A DNA stretch of 64,000 bases from Brachionus plicatilis (GCA_010279815.1 QEOQ01000413.1:158802-222801), one strand, 5' to 3'; shown: positions 32,691 through 44,987, counted from the stretch's first letter. Numbers and translations: made by a program. Notes: generated from the sequence alone by a model not told the origin.

Positions 32691-33210
32691 TTTTAATTTC
32701 GAACAGCTTTACTTATTTTCCAAACTATCTTTTATTAGTAGCTTGCATTATAACCCATTGGCTTCTTACATTTTTGAATCAATATGTATAGATACCCCTC
32801 CTCTTATGAATGCTAAAAACAAATCATTTAAGCATGACAAAGCCACCCTTGAAAAATATTTTAATAAAGATATAATGTTTATAAAAAATAATATAAATCA
32901 ACTAAAAGTGGCTCTAAAATCGGAACTAGAATTTAATGACGGTTTAAATGACTCAATAAAGCTATCCTTAGAAAATCTTAGGTTCAAGCACTATAGGATC
33001 TTACTTAAAAACCTAATAAAAGCTTTTTAGTAATGGTCTCATTATTCTTGGACTCGATCAATCGGATAACTATATACTTGGTTATCATTTTTTCTTATTC
33101 TCAAATTGTATTTTTTCTATTTAAAAACTTTTTATTGCATAATATTTAAATTTTACTTCTCCAAAATGGAGGTTAATTGCTAATCAATAAATAAATAAAT
33201 AAATATAGAG
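32690..33210 (+). pseudogene. Probable LINE C-terminal fragment and 3' end
   Basis: A frame to 33030 contains LASYIFESICIDTPPL and LENLRFKHYRILLKNLI. No domain is recognised, but it is followed by an AT-rich 3' region, a small hairpin (CTCCAAAATGGAG near 33160) and an AATA tail (33187-33206), which is how LINEs end in this window. It abuts the foldback fragment. Confidence 0.4.
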
Positions 33211-35295
33211 AACACAATGTTCACGTTTTAATTGTTCACATTTCTAAAAAGAAGTTATTTGTGCTGCGAAAAAAATGCTTTTTATTGCTAGAATTAAATA
33301 TCATTTATGAGAATAAGTCTTTTTAAAATATCCTACTCGTATTGTTTTATAAATAATTTTTGCCTTTGTTTTATAAAAATAAATATTTTCAAAAATTATC
33401 AAAAATTAAAAAAATGAAAAATAGGCTCAATAAAAATAAAGGTAAAATTTAGGTCCAATTAAAATCAATTAATTGATCAAATTTTTTCAAATCAAAAAAG
33501 TCTTAAAAATATCTTAATTTAGAAAAATTATTCTTTTATTCAATAAAATATTCTTTTCCTCTTTTTAAAATTAGTCATAATCCATCAAAATCTTTAAAAA
33601 TGAAAACGAATATATTGAAAATTTTTTCGAAAGATTAAATTGTTTCAAATTGATCAATTCAAATAATTCTTATTTCTGATTAATTTTTTATTTTATTTTA
33701 AAAAATAAAAAAGGCATTAAATAAAAAATATCATCAAAAGTTTAAAAGAATGAAAATGACTGCTATAAATTTCCTCGTAATATATCTTAAATAAAAACCT
33801 AAACGAACATCGAAATGTCTGCTAACAGATTATAGGAGTCTTTGTAAAAAAAGTTATTTTTAATTGTCTTTTTTAAATAAACTCAAGAAAATAATGATTT
33901 TTATCTCAAGATTTATTTAAATTTATTTTAAGGTCAAACAGAAGTGAAGTGTTTTTGGAGTTAAAAAAAAAAACCCAATAAGTAGTCGAGTATTTTTTAA
34001 AATTTTTCATCATTTTAACCTTTGAATTTCGATTTTTTATAATACTCCTTAATTTTTGTACCCGCACCTAAATACGAAACTCATATTTTTGTAATCAAAA
34101 AAATAATTAAAATTATTTATTTATTTTAAAATTTTTTTAATTTTTACCCCAGCTCTTAAAACCAAAACCTAAATTTAGCGCTCTCGTAGATTTTATTTTT
34201 TAACGCTGCTCTTGATCTGATTTTTGGGTATAAACCCTGGGTCTATTTTTGATTTTTGGTTATAAACGATGCACTTAAACCCGAATACCAGGTTTAAAGA
34301 CATGTTCTTCTTATTAATATCATTATAACATGGGTTAGATGGTAGTCGGCGCATGGTTTAAAACCTGATATTCGGGTTTAAGGGCACGCATCTTACTGCA
34401 AGGATAAACGGTACTTATTATGATGTTTCAGGAAAATTTTTATCGCTTGTTGAATGATCTAAATGTTTTATATTTAAAATTTTTGATGATTAAAAGAAAA
34501 ATAATTTTTTTATTCTTACTTATGATGCTCTTTAAAAGTTCTTTAAAAAGCAGTGGAGTACTCTATTTGTATCCAATTACCGATTGCAAAATTAAATCCT
34601 AAAAATTAACTAAATGTACTAATGAAATATTAATAATTAATTTTGCTTTTTTTTAATTTATATGAATGAATTTAAAAGAAAAATATTTTGCTAATTCTAA
34701 CCATAAAAAAACATAAGTCTGGTTTTAACGACCAATTTTTTAAAATCGGTCAATATTTTTCAAAATCTCCAATGATAAAAACAATGTTAAAAAGAAAATA
34801 CTTAGTCTTATAAAATTTTTGCTTTGAATTTTTTACATAGTGTTTTTCACGAGAAAAAAAAATTCTGTTACTAAAAATTTTATCCTAAAATATTAATTTT
34901 TTTAAATAATAGTTTTGGTTTAAGAATTTTGCTTTTTCAACACGTTCAACATTCGAAGACAATTAAATTAAATAAAACTTGTTTTAGATTTACATTTTAT
35001 TTAAATGATGAGAAAAATTTATTAAAGTTTCTTTATAAAAAAACGAAGTTTTTGTACTTGAATGAATAATACAAGATTAAAATTTCACTTATTCTAAAGT
35101 TATCCGTCCAAATTCCTATTTAAATAAAAAATTAATAAAAATTAATTTTAATTTTTTTAAATCTGAATTAAATCTTCCTTAGAGAAGGCAAAAAATTATT
35201 TCTTGAATTTTTGAATTTATCCCATAATTTTATTTAATTATGATTTAAAAATAATAAAATTGAATTAAATACTGTTAATTTTAATTATAATCGCC
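33211..35295. other. AT-rich, one hairpin, no gene recognised
   Basis: At 34268-34391 CACTTAAACCCGAATACCAG and the bases after it pair with CTGATATTCGGGTTTAAGGG, a roughly 35-bp inverted repeat with a loop of about 55 bp, perhaps a small MITE. The frame at 34420-34602 looks like chance. Nothing else was supported. Confidence 0.4.
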
Positions 35296-35303
35296 TTATA
35301 TAG

Positions 35304-35848
35304 GGCAAATTGAAGTTTCACATCAAATTTTAAGATCAAAACGATCATTTAAAATTTCAAAACTTAATTAAACTAATGATTTTGATAATTTTTAAGAAAT
35401 AAATACTAAACATTACTAGACATGTTATGTCTAATAAAGGTTCATTATCAAATAAACATCAAAGTGATTGATCTCTAATTTATTTACCATAAACAATCAA
35501 TAATTTAAATAATTCAAGTTAAGTTAATTCACAAATTCAAATTTATAACTTTTATATCCATTCATTCAAACTGAAAAAATTCTATTATTCTACTTAAATA
35601 AATTTTAAATTTTAAAACAGTTAATTTTTTTGTCTTTAAAAGTAAGTTTTCATTAAAATCAATTAAAATATTTAAACCTTTTAATGTTCAATAAAAAGGG
35701 ACATTTTAAGATTTTAAATATGAAAATAAACTTGACATGACATGTCAAGTAATTGCTTTTGAAAAAATTTATTTTTTCTCTTTTATTAATAAAAATATTT
35801 CAATTTATATTTTGATCTTTTGATCTTGATCTTAAACTTCAATTTGCC
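35304..35848 (-). mobile_element. MITE family A, 545 bp, complete
   Basis: Perfect target duplication TTATATAG (35296-35303 and 35849-35856). Reverse orientation relative to 17952-18497, with ends GGCAAATTGAAGTTTCA and TTAAACTTCAATTTGCC. Confidence 0.9.
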
Positions 35849-35856
35849 TTATATAG

Positions 35857-38088
35857 ATCTTATTTATTCAAACCAATTATTTATGCTTTTAAAAATCTTA
35901 AAAAAAACTCTTTATAATTATGCCAAACAATTATAAAAAGATTTTTATTTGATATTGATTGACTTTTTTTTAAACAATTTTTAATAAAAAAGACTAAACA
36001 GGAAACAAGAAAAAAATAAAAAAAATTTTTTAAATATATTATATTTATTTAATTCTAATGTTATTTATATTTTTTTATCTTTTCATCTATTTAAAATAAT
36101 TTTACTGATCACTGACCTTTGCGAACAATTCGAATTCAGAAGAATAATTTGTATTGAATTATTGATATGAAAGATAGATGCAACAATAATTTTATCTTGA
36201 TATCATTTTTATTGACTAATATCAATATAAATCGGATTGAAAGCTACAAAAATTACGTAAGAAAATTAAATTCTTAAATATTTTATTTTTTAACACCAAT
36301 TTTTAAAAAAAAATTGAAGAAATTATTTGTTAATTTTTTAAAGAAGAATGATGATAATTAATTTTAATTAAAAATCTTTAAATCTTCAAATCAATTTTTT
36401 AAAAATCAGAAAGGTAGATTGTTTAACTTAATAATTGTATTTCCTAAAATATTAAAAATGAGGCGATACTAAGTAATCTTCATCTTGATCATTTATAATG
36501 CTTGTTTTTGAAAAAGATCTTTGAATTTGAATTTAAAATTTGCCATAAATGATATTCAGGTATAAAAAAAAATATAAAAAAATACAAATATTTAAATGAA
36601 TAAATTGAATTCGACCACAAAAATTATGTAAGTTAACTTTTCCTAAAACAAATAATAAAAATCATGACCAAATAAAATCTAAAATTTAGTAAAAGTAGAA
36701 TTAATTAAAGGCTTCATTGAAATTTAGTATCATGTTGTGAATGAAAGCCAAAAAACATCGATAATTCTTCATTCTTTTATTTTTATCAGAAAATTCATAA
36801 TGAATGAAATTTTCTATAATATAATTCATTTTTTAAACAACAAGATATTCAAAAATTATTTACGGCATCAAAATTTTTTAGAACAGATTTGACTATTAAC
36901 CTATTATGAGTATTAAATGTTTTTAACCTGTTTTTGTGTTAATTATTTAAAAAATTCAAAATTTAAAGATTCATCATAGAAATTTTATAGTCTTCCAACA
37001 TTATTTAAATTCCAGAATAAAAGTTTATTTATATTGTTCTCTCGAAAAACTTCAAGCTTCACAAACAAAAAAAATGCTAATGTGTGTTTTTTATGGTATT
37101 ATTTAACTTTTATTCTTAGAAAAAAAAACTAGATTAATTTAAAATTTTTTTAAATGTAATTATTTTCCACTTGAGGTATAGTTAAATTTAACAAAAACAA
37201 ATTCTCACCTGAATCAAATGCTTTCGATTAAATTTTGTCAAAACTAAATAGGCATTTACTTAATTTAAAATATTTTCTAAAAAATTTTTGAATATTAATT
37301 TCAAGAAAAAAAATCATTTTTTAAAGCTAGTTTTTTAGAAATTAAATTAAGAATAGATATTTGAAATTAAAAAAAATTAAATTGATATTTAATTTAAACC
37401 AATAATGAACATAAATGCTTTTAAATAATATTGTTGAAAAGAAAAACATACATCATTGCATCAGCAATAAATAAAAACATTTATTTATCCAACTTTTGAA
37501 TTCAAATTAAAATAAAATTATAAAATTAATGAATTAAAATTTTTAGTTGCTTTTTTTTTAAACTAATTTTATTTTATAAAAAAATCGTAATTTAATTAAC
37601 CAGTCAATAATCACGTATTTAGACTTGACAGATGCTGGTTTTATTTAAATAAATATGGTTCTGCTACTGATTTAAAAGTCCGACTTTTTAATTTTTTATA
37701 CTTAATTTGTCATGCATGGAATTTTATAAAGCAGTCAAAAACCACACCTGTTAACTGTCTCTTATTTTTGAATTCCTATCACTTGATCTAACTTGGAAAA
37801 AGACATGTGCATTTTATTTATTAAATTTTGTATTTTATAATTAAATTCTCCAATAATATTATTTTCAATTTAATTCATTTTGCTTGTTATTTTCATTTTG
37901 ATCTGGATTTGTCTAAAAATTTTGATAAGATTTTCTTCTCAATCTTTTATTAAAATCTAAGTCTTTTCGTTAAAAATAATCAATTAAATATGGTTTCTTA
38001 CTCTTTTGGAAATGAAGTTAACTTTAAAATCCTAACCGGGTGAAGTATTTTTATATATTTAAGATTAAGTTTTATAAGGCGCAAAGAC
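35857..38088. other. Long AT-rich stretch, no gene recognised
   Basis: About 2.2 kb without convincing exons, repeat ends or RNA genes on either strand. Confidence 0.4.
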
Positions 38089-38223
38089 TCAAATTTCTTT
38101 TATCTTCTTTTGTTCCAAGGTTTTGAGGGCTAAATGAGTTAATACCAATTCCATTGCCTCATTTTTTGTCAGCTTTGTCCTAAAAAGTAACCTGGATGCC
38201 GCATATTTCATTCCATATTTAGC
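38089..38223 (-). CDS. Orphan 3' exon of an unidentified gene
   Basis: Preceded on the minus strand by an acceptor (tttttttcaatccag), it is open for 44 codons to a TGA: AKYGMKYAASRLLFRTK and KNEAMELVLTHLALKTLEQK are included. The balanced residue mix and codon use look coding, unlike the surrounding AT-rich frames. No upstream exon was found within several hundred bases, and the family is not recognised. Confidence 0.45.
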   Translation of the reverse strand, partial: AKYGMKYAASRLLFRTKLTKNEAMELVLTHLALKTLEQKKIKEI

Positions 38224-40076
38224 CTGGATTGAAAAAAAACATTAAAAATAAATTTAATTCGTGTTTAGATATTTTTAGAAGACTATTTTCCTCAAAAAAA
38301 ATTTACAAAAATTTTTTTTTTCAAAATTTTTCGAATTTTTCGAATTTTATCATTCTTTTAATTAAAATTTTTATGTTCTAGATTGGATTTATAATAATAA
38401 TAATAAACTCCGGTAGGCAAGCTTCCGAAGATATCTGCATACCGTACACATAATAGTAGCTAGATGCAATGAAATCTAGTTTCAAATTAATGCAAAGACA
38501 TTTAAAGTTGTAATATAAATAATAAAAACTATAAAAATTAATTTTTTATGTAATTTTGTATTTATAAATATCGGCTCGTTTATACAGGATGAAGATTTGT
38601 AAGTTTACTGATATATTAATCATAAAAAAAGCATATCCTAAATTAAAAAATTCACTAAAAATATCCGAAAATTACAATTCAAATTTTCAAAAAGCTAATT
38701 AATTAAAATTTTATATTAAATATGTATGTAAAATTTTAATTAATGACATATTTGATCAAAAGATATTTACAAAATAAAAAATCTATATAATTTTTGCCTT
38801 TTTGGAAAAACCTTCAGTTTTAATGTTTTATTAAAATATCTCCTAGAAAATTAAGAAGAATAAGGTAAATTATTGCTCACTTTAATAAGAACAAAATTCT
38901 CTATAAAATGATGTATCAAACAGGTATTTGAATTTTCATTACAACAGAGGACAAGATACGGTTCAAGTATGGTTCATTTCTGAGTTTACAGTCATAAAAC
39001 TAATGAGCAACACACTTAAAATAATTTAATTAATTTAATATTCATTTATTTTGAATTTAGTTTATTTACTTCTGAAGAAGTAAAAAAATTAAAATCATTT
39101 GTTTAAAAAAATTTAAATACAAAAAAGTTTAAAAAGAAAAAGAAGAGGAAAAAATAAAGCATTGAACTTCCTGGACCTCAATCTTTGAAATTCATTAAGG
39201 CCTTATTAATTCATTTTAAAATTAATGATTTTCTTTTACTTCTTAAGTTTTCTAGACACATTTTGATAGAGTCAGAAATGCTATAATTGTTAAAAAATGT
39301 CCCTTTATCTTTCTTTTAGACTGACTTACTTATATTACTTAAAAGTAAGGTAAAATCTAAATTAAAATGGTTAGTCAAAAGTTGAGTATTTACCTCAAAA
39401 GAGCTTTTATTTAATTTTTTTTATAGACTCTGATGGGCTGATACTTACCTTTTGTTTAATGCACTCAAAAATACTAGATGCTAATGAATAAAATTTTATT
39501 CAATCAATAAATTTTATTTTCGGAAAAAGATAAACTTGATCAAATTTTAAAATCTTAAAAAAAATCAATAATAATACTCTATTAAGGTCTTTTAATATGT
39601 TTCCCAACAGTCAGTTGTTAAAAGACATTTAAAAAATGTTAAGATGTTAAAGGTTTTTTCAAAAAAATTCATAAAAATGATCTTGTGAATTTTCCTTCAA
39701 AAATTCCAATTCAAGAATCAAAAATTAAAATAAAAGATAAATTGCTGTTTTTTCGAATAATTTATTTATTTATACAAATAGTCTAAGGGCTATTTGGAGA
39801 TCGCGCTCTCTCCATTCAGCAGACGAATCAAAAAAAAAAAAAATATTAAATAATAAAAAATTCTCTAGATAAAAATAAAAAGAATTGAAAATATTTGACT
39901 TGACTATTATACTAAGTTGTTAATGATCGATTTGGTTGGTTTTGGATAATTAAATTGCAATCAGGTATTATTTGTTTCATTGTACTTTAAAATTTCAAAT
40001 ATTCAATAAATCAATTTTGATTAATATATTTTAATAATTATAATAAAATTATTTAATAGGCAAGAAAATAAAAAAA
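38224..40076. other. AT-rich, possible LINE ends, no gene
   Basis: 38388-38480 begins with a TAA run and then less AT-rich bases (CTCCGGTAGGCAAGC), and 39765-39850 has TTTATTTATTTATAC then a CTCTCTCCATTCAGCAG segment and an A-run. Both resemble LINE 3' ends in reverse orientation. Nothing else was supported. Confidence 0.35.
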
Positions 40077-40262
40077 CTAGATAAAAAAATGATGAAAGAC
40101 AATCGAACATAAATTGATGGTCTTCAGCTTTTTCTTCCGAGTAAAAGGACACACCAAACGGATGAAATCTTTGAAAAATCGTGGAGCCACTTCGTATGTT
40201 TCTTCACTGCTAGGTTCGGTGTCCTCCGAACTAGTCGTAGAGTCTGTGTCGGGATACTTCAT
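40077..40262 (-). CDS. Small acidic-then-basic ORF, 61 aa
   Basis: MKYPDTDSTTSSEDTEPSSE is followed by EVAPRFFKDFIRLVCPFTRK and KKLK. Codons use more G and C than nearby sequence, which favours a real peptide or first exon. The last residues (NLCSIVFHHFF) may be read-through into an intron. The family is not recognised. Confidence 0.35.
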   Translation of the reverse strand: MKYPDTDSTTSSEDTEPSSEETYEVAPRFFKDFIRLVCPFTRKKKLKTINLCSIVFHHFFI

Positions 40263-40645
40263 TTTTCAATTGTTTTATTAATAAATTAGTAAAGTAAAGT
40301 AACGCTAAGAGAATTTGAAATGGATTTATAACCTCTATATGATCGAGTTTAATAAATTAAGAAATAAATCAAATAAAATACTGAGTAACTATTCTATTAT
40401 ATCTAGTTAATTAGTAAAATTATCTTGCATTTTAATTTTTCTTTCTATGAAGATAATAATTTTATCTAGGTGTTAAATTTTTTATCTAGTAAATAATTTT
40501 TTATAAAGGACATTTAATACATTTTATCTAGTAAGTACATATTTTTTTATAGTATACATTGATATTATGTATTTAAATAATTAAAAAAAAAAGGTTTTGT
40601 CTGACTTGAAATTTATCTGTGCAATAAATGGTTAACTCGAATAAT

Positions 40646-40922
40646 AAACAACGATGATGATGAAGGTGAAGAACTTTATTTGACAGGTGAAATTGTACTC
40701 TCAGATGGTCAATATCAAATGAACCAGATCCTAAATGGAAGAGCAAAAATTACCGCTTGTGCTAGTGACCAAGTACGTAACAGGAGTAACCCTAACGCCA
40801 TGTTGACTGTTTTCCAGTTTGAAAGAGAGGCCGTGGTGCTTGCCAACTGGCTCCGGGATCAAGAAGTGCTCGCCTTAAGTCAAGACTTTGGCCAAGATAT
40901 GAGACATGCTGAAAATTATTAA
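40646..40922 (+). pseudogene. Spectrin-repeat fragment
   Basis: Reads GQYQMNQILNGRAKI, then FQFEREAVVLANWLRDQE and SQDFGQDMRHAE. The FxRE...W and QDxGxD patterns are those of helix A and the A-B region of spectrin repeats. After HAENY a stop interrupts, yet EKIVDRTY continues in frame as repeat-like sequence. There is no ATG near the front. It is probably a displaced piece of a spectrin-family gene, higher in GC than its surroundings. Confidence 0.5.
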
Positions 40923-41126
40923 GAAAAGATAGTAGACAGGACTTATATGAATAAAATTTGGAGTATAACAAGCTGATAAGGGAACCACCTTTTAAAAAAA
41001 AGCATTTTAGAATTGTAACTAATTTTTATTAAGATGATCAACTAAATTTAGTTCCCTCTGTGCCAAATCATAAAGGAATAGGGATAAATATAAAGCCTTA
41101 AATAATATAACCAATAAACAATTTCT

Positions 41127-41275
41127 AATAACGTATTTGCTCGAATTTAACGACATGTCGGTATAAACATAACGACATGTCGTTAAATAATCTTTTTAAT
41201 GTTATAATACCCTGTCGTTAATTCTGGATACCCAAATACAAAAACATGTCGTTAAAATCGAGCAATTACGTTATT
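41127..41275. repeat. Small inverted-repeat element (about 149 bp)
   Basis: AATAACGTATTTGCTCGA...TTTAACGACATG on the left pairs with CATGTCGTTAAAATCGAGC...ACGTTATT on the right. The unit AACGACATGTCG recurs inside. Probably a tiny MITE. Confidence 0.55.
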
Positions 41276-41413
41276 TACCGAATCTTTGTTAAATATTTCA
41301 ATTAAAATTTTAGATAAAAATATAGATTATATAACGAAGAATAATGAACCCTAGCCCTAGGAGGTATTATAAACTAAACAAACTAAATATTTTATTTAAA
41401 ATTATATTTTAAG

Positions 41414-42900
41414 AAAACGATCTTGAGTTTTTTGATGTTGAATCAATGGTTGATTTGATTCAAGATGTTTATTTTGATTCACAAACAAGAAAATTCCTTT
41501 TATACAATTCAAAAGAAGAATATAATCAAACAGTTGAGAAAGAATTCACTGAGTGCAGAAATGCCAACAAAAATGTATAGAATAAATAGTATTTGTAAAA
41601 ATAAATTTAATAAATAAAATTATTAGCTGAATCCTCCAAAAATAAAGCTAACAGGATTATGTTTGTTCAAAAAATCTTATGAACATAACAACTCACTAGA
41701 AAGAAAAAGAAGCTTATCAACCAATATCATCAAATTCATCCTATTCTTCAAATTACTCTCAGGTATGTATATAAATTTATTTCCTAACAATGAATTTCGA
41801 TTTGAAATTAAAAAACATAAAGCTTTTATGCCATGGAATATCCAATGCAACTAACGAAAAAAAAGGAAAAAATATCGCAGCTTGAAGTTGATGATCAATT
41901 CAAAATATCATTATTTTAATGTGCTGAGAAATTGAAATGAAATTTTGAATTGACCATCAACTTCAAGTTGCCAAAAATATATCAGATACTAGGCAAATAA
42001 ATTCATAGAAAACACTCAACAGGTATTTCAAAATAATGTCATGGAATGTCCAAGGCATATTTATGAATAACCAGATAAGGAAAATTAAGAATGATTTTTT
42101 CATAGTTAATCTAATTATCATGAGACAATTAAAAAACATAAAGCTTTTTTGCCATGGAATATCCATGGCTTTTAACGTAAAAAAAAGAAATAAATATATC
42201 GATTTAAGTCTTTGATTTTTTATTTATTTTTATTTCGAATAATTTTAGAAGTCAAAAAGCGTTTTGAATAACAACCGATCAAGAAGCTGTTTAAAGAGAG
42301 CCCAAGTTTTGTGTTCAATTATTAAGAATACGCTTTATTCCACCGCTGAATTTAAAAATTTATCAAAGGGTATGAACAATAATTTATTTTGAATGAATGA
42401 CATTAAATCTACCCTAACCCTAACCCCTCAATACTAATATTAAGAATCACAACTTGTTCCAAATTTTAAATCTGACGAGGAAGCTTTCGCAGATAACGTC
42501 ATTTTTGATTTCATATTTGAACAAATCAAAACCGAAAAAGATGAAACTAAAATTGAAACTTTTTACAAGAATCTTGTTTTTGACTATTTTGATACTATGT
42601 TGGAGCAAAAGAAAGAGCTAATGGAGAGAAAAAATGATACAAGCGCAAGCAAACATCAAAATTTTGGAACACCAACGTCGTAAATTTTCGAACGCCTTAT
42701 GAGCTGATACAAAAGTCAAGAGACCTGGTCAATATGACAATTTATCCGATTTGACAAAAGATGCGAGAATTGGTCAACCAGACAAAACAAGTTCAACCAT
42801 TACCATAACAAAGCATTCAAATGAATAATTTGAGACGCTCTCAGAGAAAAAACCAAAGCAGTTACAAGACGGAAAATCTAGTCAACCAGACGAAAATTAA
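41414..42900 (+). pseudogene. Spliced coding remnant of unknown family
   Basis: Exon-like blocks are 41414-41574, 41627-41762, 42249-42369 and 42445-42682. The first pair joins across a 52-bp GT-AG intron with agreeing phase, and so does the last pair (intron 42370-42444). The 41762 to 42249 junction does not keep phase, so an exon is missing or broken. Segments read FFDVESMVDLIQDVYFDSQ, PPKIKLTGLCLFKKSYEH and AFADNVIFDFIFEQIKTEKD. Past 42620 a frameshift moves the coding to another frame with KILEHQRRKFSNAL, a stop, then VKRPGQYDNLSDLTKDAR. It may be an upstream ORF of the protease-bearing transposon at 45-48.4 kb, but no domain shows this. Confidence 0.4.
41876..41972. mobile_element. 97-bp minimal copy of MITE family B
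   Basis: Perfect target duplication AAAAATAT (41868-41875 and 41973-41980). Left end CGCAGCTTGAAGTTGATGAT, right end ATCAACTTCAAGTTGCC. Almost the entire element is two arms with a short loop. Confidence 0.85.
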
Positions 42901-43317
42901 CTAATTTATATTTTATTAACAAAACATGAACTAGAAACAAACCAAGTTAAAAAAAATAAATAAAAAAATAAAACAAAACATTTGAAAAAATTGACAAATT
43001 ATAATTCATTAAAAATTAAATGTTAGAATTCTATATAATATAAATCTAAAATTATATTGACAATACAGTCGAGTCTTGATAATACGATGTGTTTGGGCCG
43101 AAAAAATGGGCATTGTATTAACCAATATCGTATTAATCAATTTTGTATGTTAAAGGATGGGAAGAAAAAAATTGGAAATAAATTTTTTTTAAGGAATTAT
43201 TGTTTATTTAAAAATAATAAATATTTTAAAAAGAAAAATATTTATCAATTTTACTTTGAAAAGAATGATCTACGCTACAAAATTGATCCATTTTGTAAAC
43301 TAGAAAAATACATAGTT

Positions 43318-43519
43318 TTATCAGGTAAAGCCTTATAGAATATAGCTGTTTCATCAACATTGAAAATATTATTTAAACTGTACCCTTTGATTAACTTCAC
43401 ATATATATGATATATTTTTTCACAAGTTCTGTGACAGTGAGATAATTTTTATTAAAATCATTCGAAATTTCAAGTTTTTCTTCTAATGACAAAGGTTTTC
43501 TTTTAATTTGAGTGGACAT
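43318..43519 (-). pseudogene. Tigger transposase remnants: HTH and first DDE motif
   Basis: From ATG at 43519 the minus strand reads MSTQIKRKPLSLEEKLEI, then NYLTVTELVKKY, a CENP-B type HTH, and stops after 40 residues. About 30 bp further it reads IFNVDETAIFYKALPDKTM, the segment around the first catalytic Asp of Tigger/jerky DDE transposases. So about 200 codons between HTH and nuclease core have been deleted. Confidence 0.8.
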
Positions 43520-43534
43520 TTTTTTTTTACATAT

Positions 43535-43965
43535 GTTATTATTATTTTATTTGTTTTCTGTTCGAGCATACGCCTCTTCAGATAAAAAAAAAATAAAATA
43601 AAATAAAATAAGATAAAATAAAATAATTAAAACATTTTAAAAACTCTTAAATTTTAAATAAGTTATTTTTCATTTATGAATGAAAAGATGAGATACAAAA
43701 ATAATAATTAAAGAGATGGGAGAAAAAAGAAAAAATGGTCAATTTTACTGATATTCAATTTATTTTCTGCTTCATAGAATAATGATTCAGAGGAGGTTCT
43801 GAGAGGAAGGTTTAGAATGCATCTAACAGCAGTATTTTGAATAACTTGTAACTTTTGTAAACCTGATTCGGAGAATGAGTTAAGACATGGAAAATTATAA
43901 TCCAGAATTGATTGAATTGAATTGAATATGTATATAAATTTACCTTTATATACACACAAGCAATT
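43535..43965 (-). pseudogene. LINE tail, reverse orientation, with pentanucleotide run
   Basis: ORF 43708-43959 reads SILDYNFPCLNSFSESGLQK then LQVIQNTAVRCILNLP, the C-terminal RT region shared with 51564-51896. On the same strand, a hairpin-type end (CTGAAGAGGCGTATGCTCG) sits at about 43562-43580. An AAAAT repeat (43588-43625) lies between. It is inside the Tigger element. Confidence 0.65.
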
Positions 43966-44253
43966 AAATTAACATTTAATATTTAATTATATTTAATAAT
44001 AACTGGATTTCATTGGTCTTCTATTTTTTTGTTTAAAAGATCAATATCGTAATAAAAACGATCAATTAGCACTGATTTGTATGTTTTTTTCTTAATAAAC
44101 CTATCGTATTAATTAGATATCGTATTAAAGAAACATCGTATTAATAAAGAAATTTAACATGTAGTTATATTAGGGAATGTAAATTATAAAAAAAATATCG
44201 TTATAAAGCGAATATCGTATTAATCAGCATCGTAATAACAAGACTCGACTGTA

Positions 44254-44813
44254 AATGAAAATAATTAACCATTTATTTTTCAAAACAAAACTCGGATAAA
44301 ATTTTGAATATTTCTTGGAACAGCTTGTTTCAAAAATTCCAATAGTAAGGTCGATTCAATGTTTTACACTTAAAAAGCACACTGTGCATTTATCTTATGG
44401 CTTAGCATTTAATTATCAATGTCATTGTAATTTATAAAACAAACATATCGAGAAATTCAAGAGGCTTTTTTTTTTCTTAAGACTTAGAAGACCTTTATCC
44501 TTTTTTCGAAACAATCAATCACCATAAATTATTTCTTAAATAATTTATCTTTTACATGAATTTTGAATCACAGTTTGCTTATTTTTCTTTGAACGTGTAG
44601 ATAAAATAAATTGAAGCTCCGACAAGTAGTTTTGGGCCGGAACATTTTGATTTAAATTCCAAGATTTGTTAATGTTTCATGGTTTCGCAAAACTTGTAAC
44701 GAAAAATATTCTTAAATAAATCTCTTCTTATATAATCTCTTAAAAGATGATGGACTTCGAACCCCTTTTTCATACAATACGATACGGAAAATGAAAAGCG
44801 AATTCAATCATAG
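44254..44813. other. AT-rich, no gene recognised
   Basis: No frame or repeat border could be supported. Confidence 0.35.
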
Positions 44814-44987
44814 TGTAACACCCCCTTCAGCAGACCCCGGTCTTCTGGAGCCTTGCTGGATCTCCATATATATATTTTGTTTTTTAATTAGTTTGAATGA
44901 GAGAAAAAAGAAGTAGAGAAGAAAGAGTTTTTTATATTTTCTCTCCCTCTCTCTCTTTTTATTTATTTAATAGCGCACGCTTTTAAA
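44814..44987 (+). repeat. Solo LTR related to the element at 3108-5825
   Basis: 174 bp starting TGTAACACCCCC, with CCCCGGTC inside and ending TTTAATAGCGCACGCTTTTAAA, close in length and in both ends to the 172-bp LTRs. Only one copy and no internal region. ATAG before and ATAT after is a weak target-duplication match. Confidence 0.6.

Larger units (their letters stand above)
43066..44251 (-). mobile_element. Tigger-like element with a LINE insertion
   Basis: TA duplication (43064-43065 and 44252-44253). The ends are CAGTCGAGTCTTGATAATACG and the inverse of CAGTCGAGTCTTGTTATTACG. Inner sites with ATCGTATTAAT recur at both ends. Transposase remnants lie at 43318-43519, and a LINE fragment occupies about 43535-43960. 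Confidence 0.85.

Noticed and set aside
41985..42180. Endonuclease domain remnant, from MSWNVQGIF on the plus strand
   Set aside because: Only the first few residues fit. The same sequence type (AAACATAAAGCTTTT...CCATGGAATATCC) is repeated at 41812 and 42131, so it looks like a local repeat.
42410..42436. Interstitial telomere repeat (CCCTAA units)
   Set aside because: Only two units, inside a putative intron, too short to mean anything.
43588..43625. CRISPR-like or other regular array
   Set aside because: It is a simple AAAAT run. No regularly spaced direct repeats with unique spacers were seen anywhere.
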